Shown piece by piece: positions 39,456-48,686 of a stretch of DNA of 64,000 nt. How positions within the stretch are numbered: the first letter of the stretch is position 1; the number at the start of each line of letters is the position of its first letter. The position numbers and the translations under genes are program-made. The stretch comes from Stenotrophomonas indicatrix. Its GTDB lineage: Bacteria > Pseudomonadota > Gammaproteobacteria > Xanthomonadales > Xanthomonadaceae. The notes beneath the pieces are model-generated. The model did not search any database, was not told the origin of the DNA, and was given only the letters and a program-made list of their open reading frames with translations. The DNA is taken from contig NZ_PEJS01000002.1 in the NCBI RefSeq assembly GCF_002750975.1, positions 248,001-312,000 on the forward strand, given 5' to 3'.

Positions 39456-40364
39456 TCACGCTTCCGCAAACGCCCCACGCAGCAGTCCGGCGAAGTTCCG
39501 GATCAACGGTGTCACCCCCTCGCGGCGCCACGCCAACTGCACTTCCGAATGCGCGCCGGCATCGGCCAGCGGCACGAAGCGCGCACCTTCCACCCGGATG
39601 TGGTCGCACGACGAAGGCAGGATCGCCGCACCCAGTCCCGCAGCGGCCAGGCTGATCAGCGTCGAAGCCTCACCGGCTTCCTGCACGATGCGCGGGGTGA
39701 AGCCCGCCGCCGCACACAGCGCGATCATGTGGTCATGGATGCCTGCTCCGGCGCTGCGGTGGAACGCCACGAACGGTTCCTGCGCCAGATCACGCAACGC
39801 CAGCGTGCCGCCTTTCGACAGGCGACGCAGGGCAGGGTGGTCGGCATGCACGATCAACGCCAGCGGGTCGACGAACAGGCTGTGCGCCACCAGCTCGGCC
39901 GGCAGCGTGCGCTTGCGGATGATGCCCACATCCAGGCTGCCATCGAGCAGCGCATCGATCTGCTGCAGGGTGTTCATCTCGCTCAGCTGCAGCCGCACCT
40001 GCGGATACTGCTGGCGGTACTGCAGAATCGAACGCGGAATCTGCGGTGACAGCGGCGTGGCCCGGGTCAGGCCGATACGCAGCTCACCCTGCTCGCCACG
40101 CTGCGCGCGCTGCACTTCATCCACCGCCGATTCCACCTGCTGCACGATGCTGCGCGCACGTTCCTGCAGCAGTTCCCCTGCAGCGGTCAGCTGCACACGC
40201 CGATGGCTGCGCACGAACAGGCGTGCACCGATCAGTTCCTCCAGCTGCCGGATCTGCTGGCTGAGCGGCGGCTGCGACATCCCCAACCGCTCGGCCGCCT
40301 GGCCGAAGTGCAGGGTATCGGCAACGGCAAGGAAGTAGCGCAGGTGGCGAAGTTCGATGGACAT
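39456..40364 (-). CDS. LysR-family transcriptional regulator
   Basis: This 302-residue regulator has an N-terminal winged helix-turn-helix (ELRHLRYFLAVADTLHFGQA, SQPPLSQQIRQLEELIG) and a type 2 periplasmic-binding-fold effector domain from about residue 90. The text is close to BenM/CatM/YnfL-like members (LRHLRYF, LFVRSHRRVQLT). Convergent orientation with the MFS gene is compatible with it controlling that pump, but LysR genes usually diverge from their target, so the target is open. The effector is unknown. Confidence 0.93.
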   Translation of the reverse strand: MSIELRHLRYFLAVADTLHFGQAAERLGMSQPPLSQQIRQLEELIGARLFVRSHRRVQLTAAGELLQERARSIVQQVESAVDEVQRAQRGEQGELRIGLTRATPLSPQIPRSILQYRQQYPQVRLQLSEMNTLQQIDALLDGSLDVGIIRKRTLPAELVAHSLFVDPLALIVHADHPALRRLSKGGTLALRDLAQEPFVAFHRSAGAGIHDHMIALCAAAGFTPRIVQEAGEASTLISLAAAGLGAAILPSSCDHIRVEGARFVPLADAGAHSEVQLAWRREGVTPLIRNFAGLLRGAFAEA

Positions 40365-40400
40365 GGATGCAGTCTATCCAGCCCGACGCCGGGAATCGTC

Positions 40401-40689
40401 ATCCACGCATGGCGTGGATCAACCATGTCGACCAAGGTCGAAACCCACCAAGAGCAGGCCATGCCGTTCCGACAGATCGCGGAAATCTGTCAGAGGTGGG
40501 GCGGTGTGGGTGGGCAGGACCGTTGGCGCCATGGATGGCGCCATCGAGCCCCCAAGGACGGGTTTACGGCGTGTCCTGCCCACCCACACCGCCCCGCCAT
40601 CCCACGGAATCCCCGCTGTTGCCTTTGACGTTGCCGTTGCCTCTGCCGTTGCTTCGGCAGGTGCAGGGCGCAGCCCTGCCGACAACCTC
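40401..40689. repeat. Composite repeat with a perfect 23-bp-arm stem, copy C
   Basis: It has the same plan as 36051-36302: ATCCACGCATGGCGTGGAT, then GTCGACCAAGGTCGAAACC and GAGCAGGCCATGCC...GAAATCTGTC. Its stem has perfect 23-bp arms, 40498-40520 and 40573-40595, around a 52-nt loop holding GGCGCCATGGATGGCGCC. The arm sequence differs from the 36144 copy, yet both are perfectly paired. The last 90 bp hold TTGCCGTTGC-type short repeats and an AGGGC palindrome. No gene is visible. Confidence 0.88.
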
Positions 40690-41658
40690 TCACCGCTCCG
40701 AATGCCCGCTCTGGTCGTAATCGCGCGGGCTGAACAGCTCCGGCTGGATCAGCTCGATGAACGCCCGCGCCTGCGCCGACAGCGCCTTGCCACGCCGCAC
40801 GATCACCCCGTAACTGCGCTCCGGGAACCAGCGCTTCATCGACCGTGCGGCCAACCGTTCGCGGTCGGCATCGTTCAGGCACAGCGCCGGCACGATGGAA
40901 ATACCCATGCCCATCGCCACGTACTGCTTGATCACCTCCCAGCCGCCCACTTCCAGCGCAACGGTGTAGGCGATGCGGTGACGCTGGAACACCTGGTCCA
41001 CCAGCCGGTAGGTAATCTGCCGTTTCGGCGGCAGCACCAGCGGGTATCGGGCGATGTCGGCCAGTTCCAGCTCGCCACCGCTGGCCAGCGGATGGTCATG
41101 CGGGGCGATCAGCACCTGTTCGAAACGGTAGGCCGGCGCATAGCTGAGGTCGGCCGGCACATCGGTCATCGAGCCGATCGCCAGGTCGGCGGCATCCTCG
41201 CGCAGCAGGTCGGTGCCGTCGGCGCTGATGGCGTTGTGCAGGGTCAGGCGTACGTCGGGGTAATGCTGGCGGAAACGTTCGACGATCTTCGGCAGCAGGT
41301 ACAGGATGGTCGAGCTGTTGGCAGCGATGTTCAGTTCGCCCGCGTCCAGCCCGCGCACCTTGTCGCGGAAGCGCGCTTCCAGACCGTCCAGGCTCTCCAC
41401 CAGCGGCTGCGCCATTTCATACAGCAGCTGGCCCTCGCGACTGGGCACCAAGCGCCGGCCGCTGCGCTCGAACAGCGGTACCCCCAACTCACGCTCCAGC
41501 GCCTGCAACTGCAGGCTGATGGCCGGTTGGCTGACGAAAAGTGCCTCAGCCGCCCGTGAGACCGAGCCCAGGCGCACCGTCTGGCAGAACGCGCGCAGCG
41601 GCTTCAGCCGATCGGATTTGTAGGAAAAACGAGGACTTGGCGGGGTGCGCGTGGTCAT
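40690..41658 (-). CDS. CysB-like LysR regulator divergent from aceB-aceA
   Basis: This is a 322-residue LysR protein. Its helix-turn-helix is RLKPLRAFCQTVRLGSVSRA, SQPAISLQLQALERELGVPL, and the effector domain runs from about residue 105. It has the CysB-style glycine loop and GMGISIVPALCL near the C-terminus. Its start is 109 bp from the aceB start on the opposite strand, with an inverted repeat at 41696-41711 between them. By position I infer that it regulates the glyoxylate shunt and itself. The start at 41658 has no strong Shine-Dalgarno. Confidence 0.92.
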   Translation of the reverse strand: MTTRTPPSPRFSYKSDRLKPLRAFCQTVRLGSVSRAAEALFVSQPAISLQLQALERELGVPLFERSGRRLVPSREGQLLYEMAQPLVESLDGLEARFRDKVRGLDAGELNIAANSSTILYLLPKIVERFRQHYPDVRLTLHNAISADGTDLLREDAADLAIGSMTDVPADLSYAPAYRFEQVLIAPHDHPLASGGELELADIARYPLVLPPKRQITYRLVDQVFQRHRIAYTVALEVGGWEVIKQYVAMGMGISIVPALCLNDADRERLAARSMKRWFPERSYGVIVRRGKALSAQARAFIELIQPELFSPRDYDQSGHSER

Positions 41659-41695
41659 GGCGTCACAAGTATTAGCACAAGTTATGTAAAGCATT

Positions 41696-41711
41696 GCAAA
41701 AACTGTTTTGC
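41696..41711. promoter_or_regulatory. Candidate LysR operator between the regulator and aceB
   Basis: GCAAAA-ACTG-TTTTGC is a perfect 6-bp inverted repeat in an AT-rich patch (TTGCAAAAACTGTTTTGCCA). Such T-N11-A-type palindromes are usual LysR sites. It is centred about 64 bp before the aceB ATG and 45 bp before the regulator ATG. Confidence 0.6.
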
Positions 41712-41767
41712 CAAATACAGGGCTGCGGCCGCACGGTGGAGTCGTTCCCCCACGCTGGAGTTCTGCC

Positions 41768-43390
41768 ATGTCCGCCGTCGCTTCCGCTGTTCCCTCCACC
41801 GCCGCCAAGGCCACGCCGGGCATTGCCCTGGCGACCCAGGTGGCGGGCCAGGCCACCGTGCTGCCGGCGCCATTGCTGGCCCTGCTGGTGTCCCTGCACC
41901 GGGCAGTGGAACCCGGCCGGCAGGCGCGGCTGCAGGCCCGTCGCGAGCGCCAGGCGTTCTTCGACCAGGGCGGCCTGCCGGACTTCCGCCAGGACACCAC
42001 CGCGATCCGCAGCGGTGACTGGACCGTGGCGCCGCTGCCGGCCGCGCTGCAGGACCGTCGCGTCGAGATCACCGGCCCGACCGACCCGAAGATGGTCATC
42101 AACGCGCTGAACTCCGGCGCCAAGGTGTTCATGGCCGACTTCGAGGATTCGACCTCGCCGACCTGGCGCAACCTGCTGGCCGGTCAGCAGTCGCTGGCCG
42201 CTGCGGTGCGCGGCGACCTGCAGTACACCGCACCCAATGGCAAGCACTACGCACTGCGCCCTTATGAGGAGCAGGCGGTGCTGATCGTGCGTCCGCGCGG
42301 CTGGCACCTGGACGAGAAGCATGTGCGCGTGGATGGCCAGTTCCTCGCCGGCGGCCTGTTCGATGCGGCGGTCTTTGCCTTCCACAATGCGCGCGCGCTG
42401 CAGTCCAGGGACCGCGGCCCGTACTTCTACCTGCCGAAGCTGCAGAGCATGGAAGAGGCGGCGCTTTGGGAGACCGCGCTGTCGCACATCGAAGGCATGC
42501 TCGGCCTGCCGCACGGGCAGATCAGGGTGACCGTGCTGATCGAAACGCTGCCGGCCGTGTTCGAGATGGATGAGATCCTGCACGCCCTGCGCGATCGCAT
42601 CGTCGGCCTCAACTGCGGGCGCTGGGATTACATCTTCTCGTACCTGAAGACCTTCCGCCGCCACGCTGACCGCGTGCTGCCCGAGCGTGGCCAGGTGACC
42701 ATGACCCAGCCGTTCTTGAAGGCGTATTCGGAACTGCTGATCCAGACCTGCCATCGCCGCGGCGCACATGCGATGGGCGGCATGGCCGCGCAGATTCCGA
42801 TCAACAACGATGCCGCCGCCAACGAGCAGGCGATGGCGCGGGTGCGTGCCGACAAGCTGCGCGAAGTGAGCGCTGGCCACGATGGCACGTGGGTCGCCCA
42901 TCCGGCGCTGATTCCGGTGGCGATGGCGATCTTCGACGAGCACATGCCCACGCCCAACCAGCATCACGTGCTGCGCCAGGATGTGCGCGTGGGTCGCGAT
43001 GAACTGATCGCGCGGCCGCCGGGCACGATCACCCGCGCTGGCTTCGAAGGCAATGTCGAAGTCTGCGTGCGCTACCTGGCTGCATGGCTGGATGGCAACG
43101 GCTGCGTGCCGATCCACCACCTGATGGAGGATGCGGCCACCGCCGAGATCAGCCGCAGCCAGCTGTGGCAGTGGCTGCATACCCCGGGCCAGCAGCTGGA
43201 CGACGGCACTGCCATCGATCTGGCGCTGCTCGATACCACCCTGGCGCAGCTGCCGGCGCGCCTCGGCGACACCTCGGCGCTGCCAGGCGGCGGCCGCATC
43301 GAAGAAGCCATCACCCTGCTGGCCGAGTTGAGCCGCAGCAACGAACTGACCGACTTCCTGACCCTGCCGGCGTACGCGCGCATCGACTGA
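41768..43390 (+). CDS. aceB: Malate synthase A
   Basis: This enzyme condenses glyoxylate with acetyl-CoA to malate in the glyoxylate shunt, allowing growth on acetate and fatty acids. The 540 residues match the A isoform. Motifs include TDPKMVINALNSGAKVFMAD, FEDSTSPTWRN with metal-binding acids, VTVLIETLPAVFEMDEIL, GLNCGRWDYIFS, and GGMAAQIPINND near the CoA site. The start is the ATG at 41768. It is followed after 69 bp by aceA on the same strand, forming an operon with a divergent LysR gene. Confidence 0.97.
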   Translation: MSAVASAVPSTAAKATPGIALATQVAGQATVLPAPLLALLVSLHRAVEPGRQARLQARRERQAFFDQGGLPDFRQDTTAIRSGDWTVAPLPAALQDRRVEITGPTDPKMVINALNSGAKVFMADFEDSTSPTWRNLLAGQQSLAAAVRGDLQYTAPNGKHYALRPYEEQAVLIVRPRGWHLDEKHVRVDGQFLAGGLFDAAVFAFHNARALQSRDRGPYFYLPKLQSMEEAALWETALSHIEGMLGLPHGQIRVTVLIETLPAVFEMDEILHALRDRIVGLNCGRWDYIFSYLKTFRRHADRVLPERGQVTMTQPFLKAYSELLIQTCHRRGAHAMGGMAAQIPINNDAAANEQAMARVRADKLREVSAGHDGTWVAHPALIPVAMAIFDEHMPTPNQHHVLRQDVRVGRDELIARPPGTITRAGFEGNVEVCVRYLAAWLDGNGCVPIHHLMEDAATAEISRSQLWQWLHTPGQQLDDGTAIDLALLDTTLAQLPARLGDTSALPGGGRIEEAITLLAELSRSNELTDFLTLPAYARID

Positions 43391-43459
43391 CCGCTGCATG
43401 CCGGTTTTCCCGCCGCTTCCTTCCCCGCTGCATCCGCACGAACCGAACTGGAGATAGAC

Positions 43460-44761
43460 ATGAGCACGCTGCCCACTGCCGAACAGATCCAGCACGACTG
43501 GGACACCAATCCGCGCTGGGAAGGCATCCAGCGCAACTACAGCGCCGCCGACGTGGTGCGCCTGCGTGGCACCGTCCATATCGAGCATTCGCTGGCCCGG
43601 CTGGGCGCGGAAAAGCTGTGGAAGTCACTGCATGAGCGCGACTTCGTCAACGCGCTCGGCGCGCTGACCGGCAACCAGGCCATGCAGCAGGTGAAGGCCG
43701 GGCTGAAGGCGATCTACCTGTCCGGCTGGCAGGTGGCGGCTGATGCCAACCTGGCCGGGCAGATGTACCCGGACCAGTCGTTGTACCCGGCCGATTCGGT
43801 GCCGGCGGTGGTCAAGCGCATCAACAACACGCTGCTGCGTGCTGACCAGCTGCACCATGCCGAAGGCAAGGATGACATCGACTTCCTGCAGCCGATCGTG
43901 GCCGACGCCGAAGCCGGTTTCGGCGGCGTGCTCAACGCCTTCGAGCTGATGAAGGCGATGATCGAAGCCGGTGCCGCCGGCGTGCACTTCGAAGACCAGC
44001 TGGCCTCGGTGAAGAAGTGCGGGCACATGGGTGGCAAGGTGCTGGTGCCGACCCGCGAGGCGATCGAGAAGCTCAACGCCGCGCGGCTGGCCGCCGACGT
44101 GCTGGGCGTGCCGACCCTGCTGGTGGCGCGTACCGACGCCGAGGCGGCTGATCTGCTGACCAGCGACATCGATGGCAACGACAAGCCGTTCGCCACCGGC
44201 GAGCGCACCGTGGAGGGCTTCTACAAGACCCGCAACGGCCTGGACCAGGCCATCAGCCGCGGCCTGGCCTACGCACCGTATGCCGACCTGGTGTGGTGCG
44301 AGACCGGCAAGCCGGACCTGGAATTCGCGCGGAAGTTCGCCGAGGCGATCCATGCGAAGTTCCCGGGCAAGCTGCTGGCCTACAACTGCTCGCCCAGCTT
44401 CAACTGGAAGAAGAACCTGGACGACGCCACCATTGCCAGGTTCCAGAAGGAGCTGGGCAGCTACGGCTACAAGTTCCAGTTCATCACCCTGGCCGGTTTC
44501 CACGCGCTGAACTACGGCATGTTCAATCTGGCCCACGGCTATGCGCGCCGGCAGATGAGCGCCTTCGTGGAGCTGCAGGAAGCCGAGTTCGAAGCGGCCG
44601 AGCGCGGCTTCACCGCGGTCAAGCACCAGCGCGAAGTCGGCACCGGCTACTTCGATGCGGTGACCCAGGCGATCCAGCAGGGGCAGTCCTCGACCACCGC
44701 GCTGACCGGCTCGACCGAGGAAGAGCAGTTCCATGGCGAGCGCAGCGAACGGGCTGCGTGA
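43460..44761 (+). CDS. aceA: Isocitrate lyase
   Basis: It cleaves isocitrate to succinate and glyoxylate, the first step of the glyoxylate shunt. The 433 residues hold the hallmark KKCGHMGGK (185-193, Cys187 as catalytic acid), [23 protein letters not shown] and [19 protein letters not shown] precedes the ATG at 43460. It lies downstream of aceB in one operon, followed by a repeat and a terminator. Confidence 0.98.
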   Translation: MSTLPTAEQIQHDWDTNPRWEGIQRNYSAADVVRLRGTVHIEHSLARLGAEKLWKSLHERDFVNALGALTGNQAMQQVKAGLKAIYLSGWQVAADANLAGQMYPDQSLYPADSVPAVVKRINNTLLRADQLHHAEGKDDIDFLQPIVADAEAGFGGVLNAFELMKAMIEAGAAGVHFEDQLASVKKCGHMGGKVLVPTREAIEKLNAARLAADVLGVPTLLVARTDAEAADLLTSDIDGNDKPFATGERTVEGFYKTRNGLDQAISRGLAYAPYADLVWCETGKPDLEFARKFAEAIHAKFPGKLLAYNCSPSFNWKKNLDDATIARFQKELGSYGYKFQFITLAGFHALNYGMFNLAHGYARRQMSAFVELQEAEFEAAERGFTAVKHQREVGTGYFDAVTQAIQQGQSSTTALTGSTEEEQFHGERSERAA

Positions 44762-44765
44762 TCCG

Positions 44766-44840
44766 GTCGTGCCGGCCGCTGGCCGGCAACCCTTTGTGTT
44801 CCCGCAGTCCTTGATGCTGTCGGCCAGCGGCCGGCGCGAC
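44766..44840. repeat. SMAG-like palindrome pair, GTCG variant
   Basis: GTCGTGCCGGCCGCTGGCCG faces CGGCCAGCGGCCGGCGCGAC. Both ends carry GTCG/CGAC instead of GTAG/CTAC, so the ends have changed together. It lies just after aceA. Confidence 0.85.
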
Positions 44841-44882
44841 CAGGGCTCGGACTGATCAGGGTGGCCAGGGAAGGGCCAGACG

Positions 44883-44918
44883 ACGCCGGCAGATCGGGGG
44901 ATCTGCCGGCGTTGTTGT
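44883..44918 (+). terminator. Terminator after the aceBA operon
   Basis: ACGCCGGCAGATC and GATCTGCCGGCGT form a perfect 13-bp stem with a GGGG loop, followed by TGTTGT. The 210 bp between it and the next gene (44919-45127) hold no other clear element besides the promoter space for the GGDEF gene. Confidence 0.85.
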
Positions 44919-45127
44919 ATCTGCGGCTGCTGCGACAATCGGCGTCGCGGTCACCGCAAGCTATTGATATGGCTTTCTTTCTTCCTGCGCCCAACGCGTG
45001 TGAATGGGCACGGTTGAGTCATGCAGGGCGGGGCACCGCTTCTTCACAAAAATGAGAAGCGGCGCACAGTTTGATTCACTGATATGCTCCGCGGCTCACC
45101 AGGGGACGCTGGCGGCGGGTGCAGGGA

Positions 45128-46168
45128 ATGACCGGCAGGGGTGCGGCCGAGAACATCGACACGACAACCGGTATCGCCAAGGTGGCGATGGCCGAGATCG
45201 TGCATGCGCTGCTTTCCGACGAAGAGGTCGCCCTGTTTGCCCGGTTTGCCCAGCCCTGCCGGCTGCAGGCGGGCCAGTGGCTGTTCCACCGCGGCCATCG
45301 CGGCGAGTGCATGTACATCATCCTGGAAGGCCTGATCGAGCTGGATTTCGGCGAGGACCTGGTGCTCAAGACACTCGGCCGGCATGAGTTCTTCGGTGAG
45401 CTCGGCCTGTTGATGGGCGACCACCCGCGCAGCGCCAGCGCGCGGGTGATGGCCGACTGCCACGTGCTGGAGCTGGGACCGGCTGATTTCCATCGCCTGG
45501 TCGAGTCCGACCCGGGGCTGGTGGCCTACTTCCTGCGGCGCACGATCCTGCGTGTGCTGACCAACGAGCAGGCCCTGATCAGCCAACTGCGGCGGCGCAA
45601 CCATGACCTGGAAGCCGCGCTGGACAACCTGTACATCACCACCCACCAGCTGACCCACACGCGTGAGCTGGTGCGCACCGACGAACTGACCGGCCTGCAC
45701 AACCGCCGTGGCCTGGCCCTGTTCCTGCAGGAATGCCGCACGCAGGAAGAGGGGCCGCCGCAGGCGCTGCTGCTGATCGATTGCGACCGCTTCAAGCAGA
45801 TCAACGACCGCCACGGCCACCAGGCCGGCGACCGGGTGCTGCAGAGCATGGGCAACATCCTGCGCTCGATGGCCGGCGAACATGACCTGGCCTGCCGCCT
45901 GGGCGGCGACGAGTTCTGCCTGATCCTGCGCCGGGCCAATGTCGAGATCGTGCAGCACGCGGCTGAATTCATCCTCAGCGCGGTGCACGGCCTGCTCGAG
46001 CGCAGCCATGGCACCCCGCACGTCAGCCTGGCCAGCATCGGTGCCAGCCTGCTGGCCCCTGACGCGGACTGGAGCGAGTGGTACGCTCGCGCCGATCGTG
46101 CGCTGTACCAAGCCAAGCGCGCAGGCGGCAACTGCCTGCGGTGGGCCAATGGCCCGGATGGACACTGA
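45128..46168 (+). CDS. Cyclic-nucleotide-binding domain / GGDEF diguanylate cyclase
   Basis: This 346-residue cytosolic protein seems to turn a cyclic-nucleotide or related signal into c-di-GMP. Residues about 25-135 are a CRP-like cNMP-binding domain (GRHEFFGELGLLMGDHPRSA, with the Glu and Arg that contact the ligand phosphate and ribose). A linking helix follows, then a GGDEF domain from about 185 (RTDELTGLHNRRGL, LLIDCDRFKQIND, CRLGGDEFCLI). The active GGDEF is intact. The upstream RxxD inhibitory site is replaced by GEHD, so product inhibition is unlikely. GTG 45119 is an alternative start. It lies 15 bp before the class III cyclase-like gene. Confidence 0.9.
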   Translation: MTGRGAAENIDTTTGIAKVAMAEIVHALLSDEEVALFARFAQPCRLQAGQWLFHRGHRGECMYIILEGLIELDFGEDLVLKTLGRHEFFGELGLLMGDHPRSASARVMADCHVLELGPADFHRLVESDPGLVAYFLRRTILRVLTNEQALISQLRRRNHDLEAALDNLYITTHQLTHTRELVRTDELTGLHNRRGLALFLQECRTQEEGPPQALLLIDCDRFKQINDRHGHQAGDRVLQSMGNILRSMAGEHDLACRLGGDEFCLILRRANVEIVQHAAEFILSAVHGLLERSHGTPHVSLASIGASLLAPDADWSEWYARADRALYQAKRAGGNCLRWANGPDGH

Positions 46169-46183
46169 GCGGAGATCCTGGCG

Positions 46184-48679
46184 ATGAATGGCGACAACGG
46201 AACGTCGGCCCCGCATAACGCCCAGCTGCGGGCGCTGCTGTTCACCGACCTGTGTGATTCGCTGCAACTGGTGGAGCGTATCGGCGACGCTGCCGCAGCC
46301 ACCCTGTTCCAGGAGCACGACCGTCTGGTGCTGGTATTGCAGCATCGCTGGAATGGGCAGTTGATCGACCGTTCCGACGGTCTGTTCCTGCTGTTCGAAC
46401 GCCCGGTGGATGCGCTCGGGTTTGCACTGGATTACCAGCGCGACCTGCAGGCACTGGGCGAGCAACGCAGGGTCGAGCTGCGCGCACGAGCGGGCCTGCA
46501 TGTGGGTGATGTGCTGACCTGGGAAAACAGTCCCGAAGCGGTCAAGGTCGGCGCCAAGTCGATGGAAGTCGAAGGCCTGGCCAAGCCGATGGCCGCGCGC
46601 CTGATGACCCTGGCGCGCCCAGGCCAGATCCTGATGTCGGCAGTTGCCGAGTCACTGACCCGACGCGCCACGGATGCCTTGGGCGAGCGTGGCCCACGCT
46701 TGCTATGGAAGTCGCACGGGCGTTGGCGGTTCAAAGGCATGCCGACCGTCCAGGAAGTGATTGAAGTTGGCGAGATCGGCTTTGCTCCGCTGCGCCCGCC
46801 GCGCGCCAACGCCAAGGCACGGCGTGATCTGCCATTGTGGCGGCAGCCGGTGGTATTGCTGGCGGAAAGCCTGATCCTGGCATCTGTGGTGGTGGGGGGC
46901 TGGTTCCTGCTGCGCCCGGAGCCGGCCATCGCATTCTCAGAGCGCGATTGGGTGGTGCTGGCCGACCTTGAAAATTTCACCGGTGAGCCGGTGTTCGATG
47001 AATCGACACGCCATGCGATCCTGATCGCACTGGAACAGTCGCGCTACGTGAATGTGCTGTCCGAAGGCAAGATCCGCGAAAGCCTGGAAATGGCGCGCTT
47101 GTCCGGCGATACCCGCTTGAATCGCGGTGCAGCGATCGATGTGGCCATGCGCGAAGGCGCTCGAGCGGTCCTGCTGCCGACCGTACGCCCCAAGGCAGGG
47201 GGCTATCAGCTGGGAATCGACGTGGTGGCCCCCGGCAGCGGGCAGGTGGTGCGCAGCTTCACCGTCGCCGCCGACGGCCCCGACCAGATGATGTTCGCGG
47301 TGGACGATGTCGTCGGTCGTCTGCGCCGTGGCCTGGGCGAATCGGTGGCCAGCCTGGAGCAGTCCTTGCCGCTGCCGAAAGCCTCTACCCGTGACCTGCG
47401 TGCTCTGCGCGCCTATGCCCTGGCCGAGAATGCCCTGGGCCAGCGCCGCTTCGAGGAAGCACGCAATCTCTACCAGGCTGCGATCGACATCGATCCCGGT
47501 TTCGCGCTGGCCTACATGGGCGTGGCCAAGCTGCTGGCCCGCACCGAAGAAGGGCGGCAGGCCCGCGAGGCGATGCAGCATGCGCTCGCCCAGCAGGAAC
47601 GCCTGCCACCGCGCGAGCGCCTGTACCTGAAGGCCTGGCAGGAAGAACTGGAACCGGGCGGCTGGGCCCTGGAGCAATGGCGGACGCTGGCCAAGGTCTA
47701 TCCCGATTCCTTCGCCGGGCTGTCCAATACGTCCTGGCTTCTGTTGCAGGACAATCGTTTCAGCGAAGCCGAATCCTACGCACATGCGGCGTCCGTACCG
47801 CAGGATCCGCTGCGGCTGTATCCGATGGTGCAGTTGGCACGCATCCAGATCGCCCACAACCAACCGCAGCTGGCCGCCGAAACGCTGATGCAGGCACAAG
47901 GGCTGCGCGGCCGCGATGATCCCGATGACACTGGCGTCGATGTATTTGTGGCGCAGCGCCGTTACGTACAGGCCGGCCAGCTGCTTGTGAAGCTGCGCAC
48001 CGGAGATGCGCTGGCGCAGCGGATGCGGCTGCGTGCACAGCTGCTGCTGGCTGCCGACCAAGGTGATTGCGCGTCGATGCAGGCGGCCGTGCGCGCGGAC
48101 GCACCGGCACCTGAGCTTGCGGACATGCAGGTACAGCAGCGATTGCAGCACGCCAGCGTGACCACGTTGTGCGCGGCGGGCGACAAAGCCGAACTGCAGG
48201 CCATCGCAGCGCAGCTGCAGCCGCTGCTGGAAGATCGCGACGATCCCATGCAGCAGGCCCGCAGCCTGCAGTGGCTGGCCCTTGTCTATCTGGCTCAGCG
48301 GCAGGGACAGACCGATGTTGCCGAAGCCTGGCTGCATGCCAACGAGGCGCTGCTGCGCGCCCAGCGCAGCCCGATGGTCGGTAAATGGATGCGCGTGGTT
48401 GCGGCGATGGGCGAACTGCAGAGGCAACGGCCGGACGCTGCGCGGGCCCTGATCGAGCCGATGCTCGATGGCAGCGAGCCGGTGCAGGCGCACGTGGTAC
48501 TGCTGCATGCGCTACGTGCGCAGAGCGATGAAACAGGCGTGCGCCGCGAGCAGGAATGGCTGGCCCGCCACCGTGGCCAGGCCATTGCCGAAGTCTCGGC
48601 GATGCAGGTCTGGCAGCCGCTGAACGTGCACGATGTATCGAGCTGGGCCGCACCGGTGAAGGCGGGCGGCGCGCCCTGA
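46184..48679 (+). CDS. Class III nucleotide cyclase-like TPR protein (peptide-modification system 'cyclase')
   Basis: This is an 831-residue membrane protein. Residues 15-160 are a class III adenylate/guanylate cyclase homology domain: LFTDLCDSLQL and DRSDGLFLLF supply metal-binding Asp22 and Asp65. GLAKPMAARLMTLARPGQIL corresponds to the usual GxxVNxAARL, with the transition-state Asn replaced by Pro135 and Arg139 kept. A membrane helix follows (222-243), then a domain starting WVVLADLENFTGEPVFDEST and a TPR array from about 395 to 830. I recall a protein-family model of this architecture named putative peptide modification system cyclase, next to a SagB-like dehydrogenase and a small peptide, as here. 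It probably reports or regulates; catalysis is unproven. Confidence 0.82.
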   Translation: MNGDNGTSAPHNAQLRALLFTDLCDSLQLVERIGDAAAATLFQEHDRLVLVLQHRWNGQLIDRSDGLFLLFERPVDALGFALDYQRDLQALGEQRRVELRARAGLHVGDVLTWENSPEAVKVGAKSMEVEGLAKPMAARLMTLARPGQILMSAVAESLTRRATDALGERGPRLLWKSHGRWRFKGMPTVQEVIEVGEIGFAPLRPPRANAKARRDLPLWRQPVVLLAESLILASVVVGGWFLLRPEPAIAFSERDWVVLADLENFTGEPVFDESTRHAILIALEQSRYVNVLSEGKIRESLEMARLSGDTRLNRGAAIDVAMREGARAVLLPTVRPKAGGYQLGIDVVAPGSGQVVRSFTVAADGPDQMMFAVDDVVGRLRRGLGESVASLEQSLPLPKASTRDLRALRAYALAENALGQRRFEEARNLYQAAIDIDPGFALAYMGVAKLLARTEEGRQAREAMQHALAQQERLPPRERLYLKAWQEELEPGGWALEQWRTLAKVYPDSFAGLSNTSWLLLQDNRFSEAESYAHAASVPQDPLRLYPMVQLARIQIAHNQPQLAAETLMQAQGLRGRDDPDDTGVDVFVAQRRYVQAGQLLVKLRTGDALAQRMRLRAQLLLAADQGDCASMQAAVRADAPAPELADMQVQQRLQHASVTTLCAAGDKAELQAIAAQLQPLLEDRDDPMQQARSLQWLALVYLAQRQGQTDVAEAWLHANEALLRAQRSPMVGKWMRVVAAMGELQRQRPDAARALIEPMLDGSEPVQAHVVLLHALRAQSDETGVRREQEWLARHRGQAIAEVSAMQVWQPLNVHDVSSWAAPVKAGGAP

Positions 48680-48686
48680 GCCGGTA

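Noticed and set aside
45128..46168. Idea that the GGDEF protein is a required part of the peptide-modification system
   Set aside because: Only proximity and a 15-bp gap support it. I recall the peptide family as the cyclase, dehydrogenase and precursor only, so I list the link as a hypothesis.
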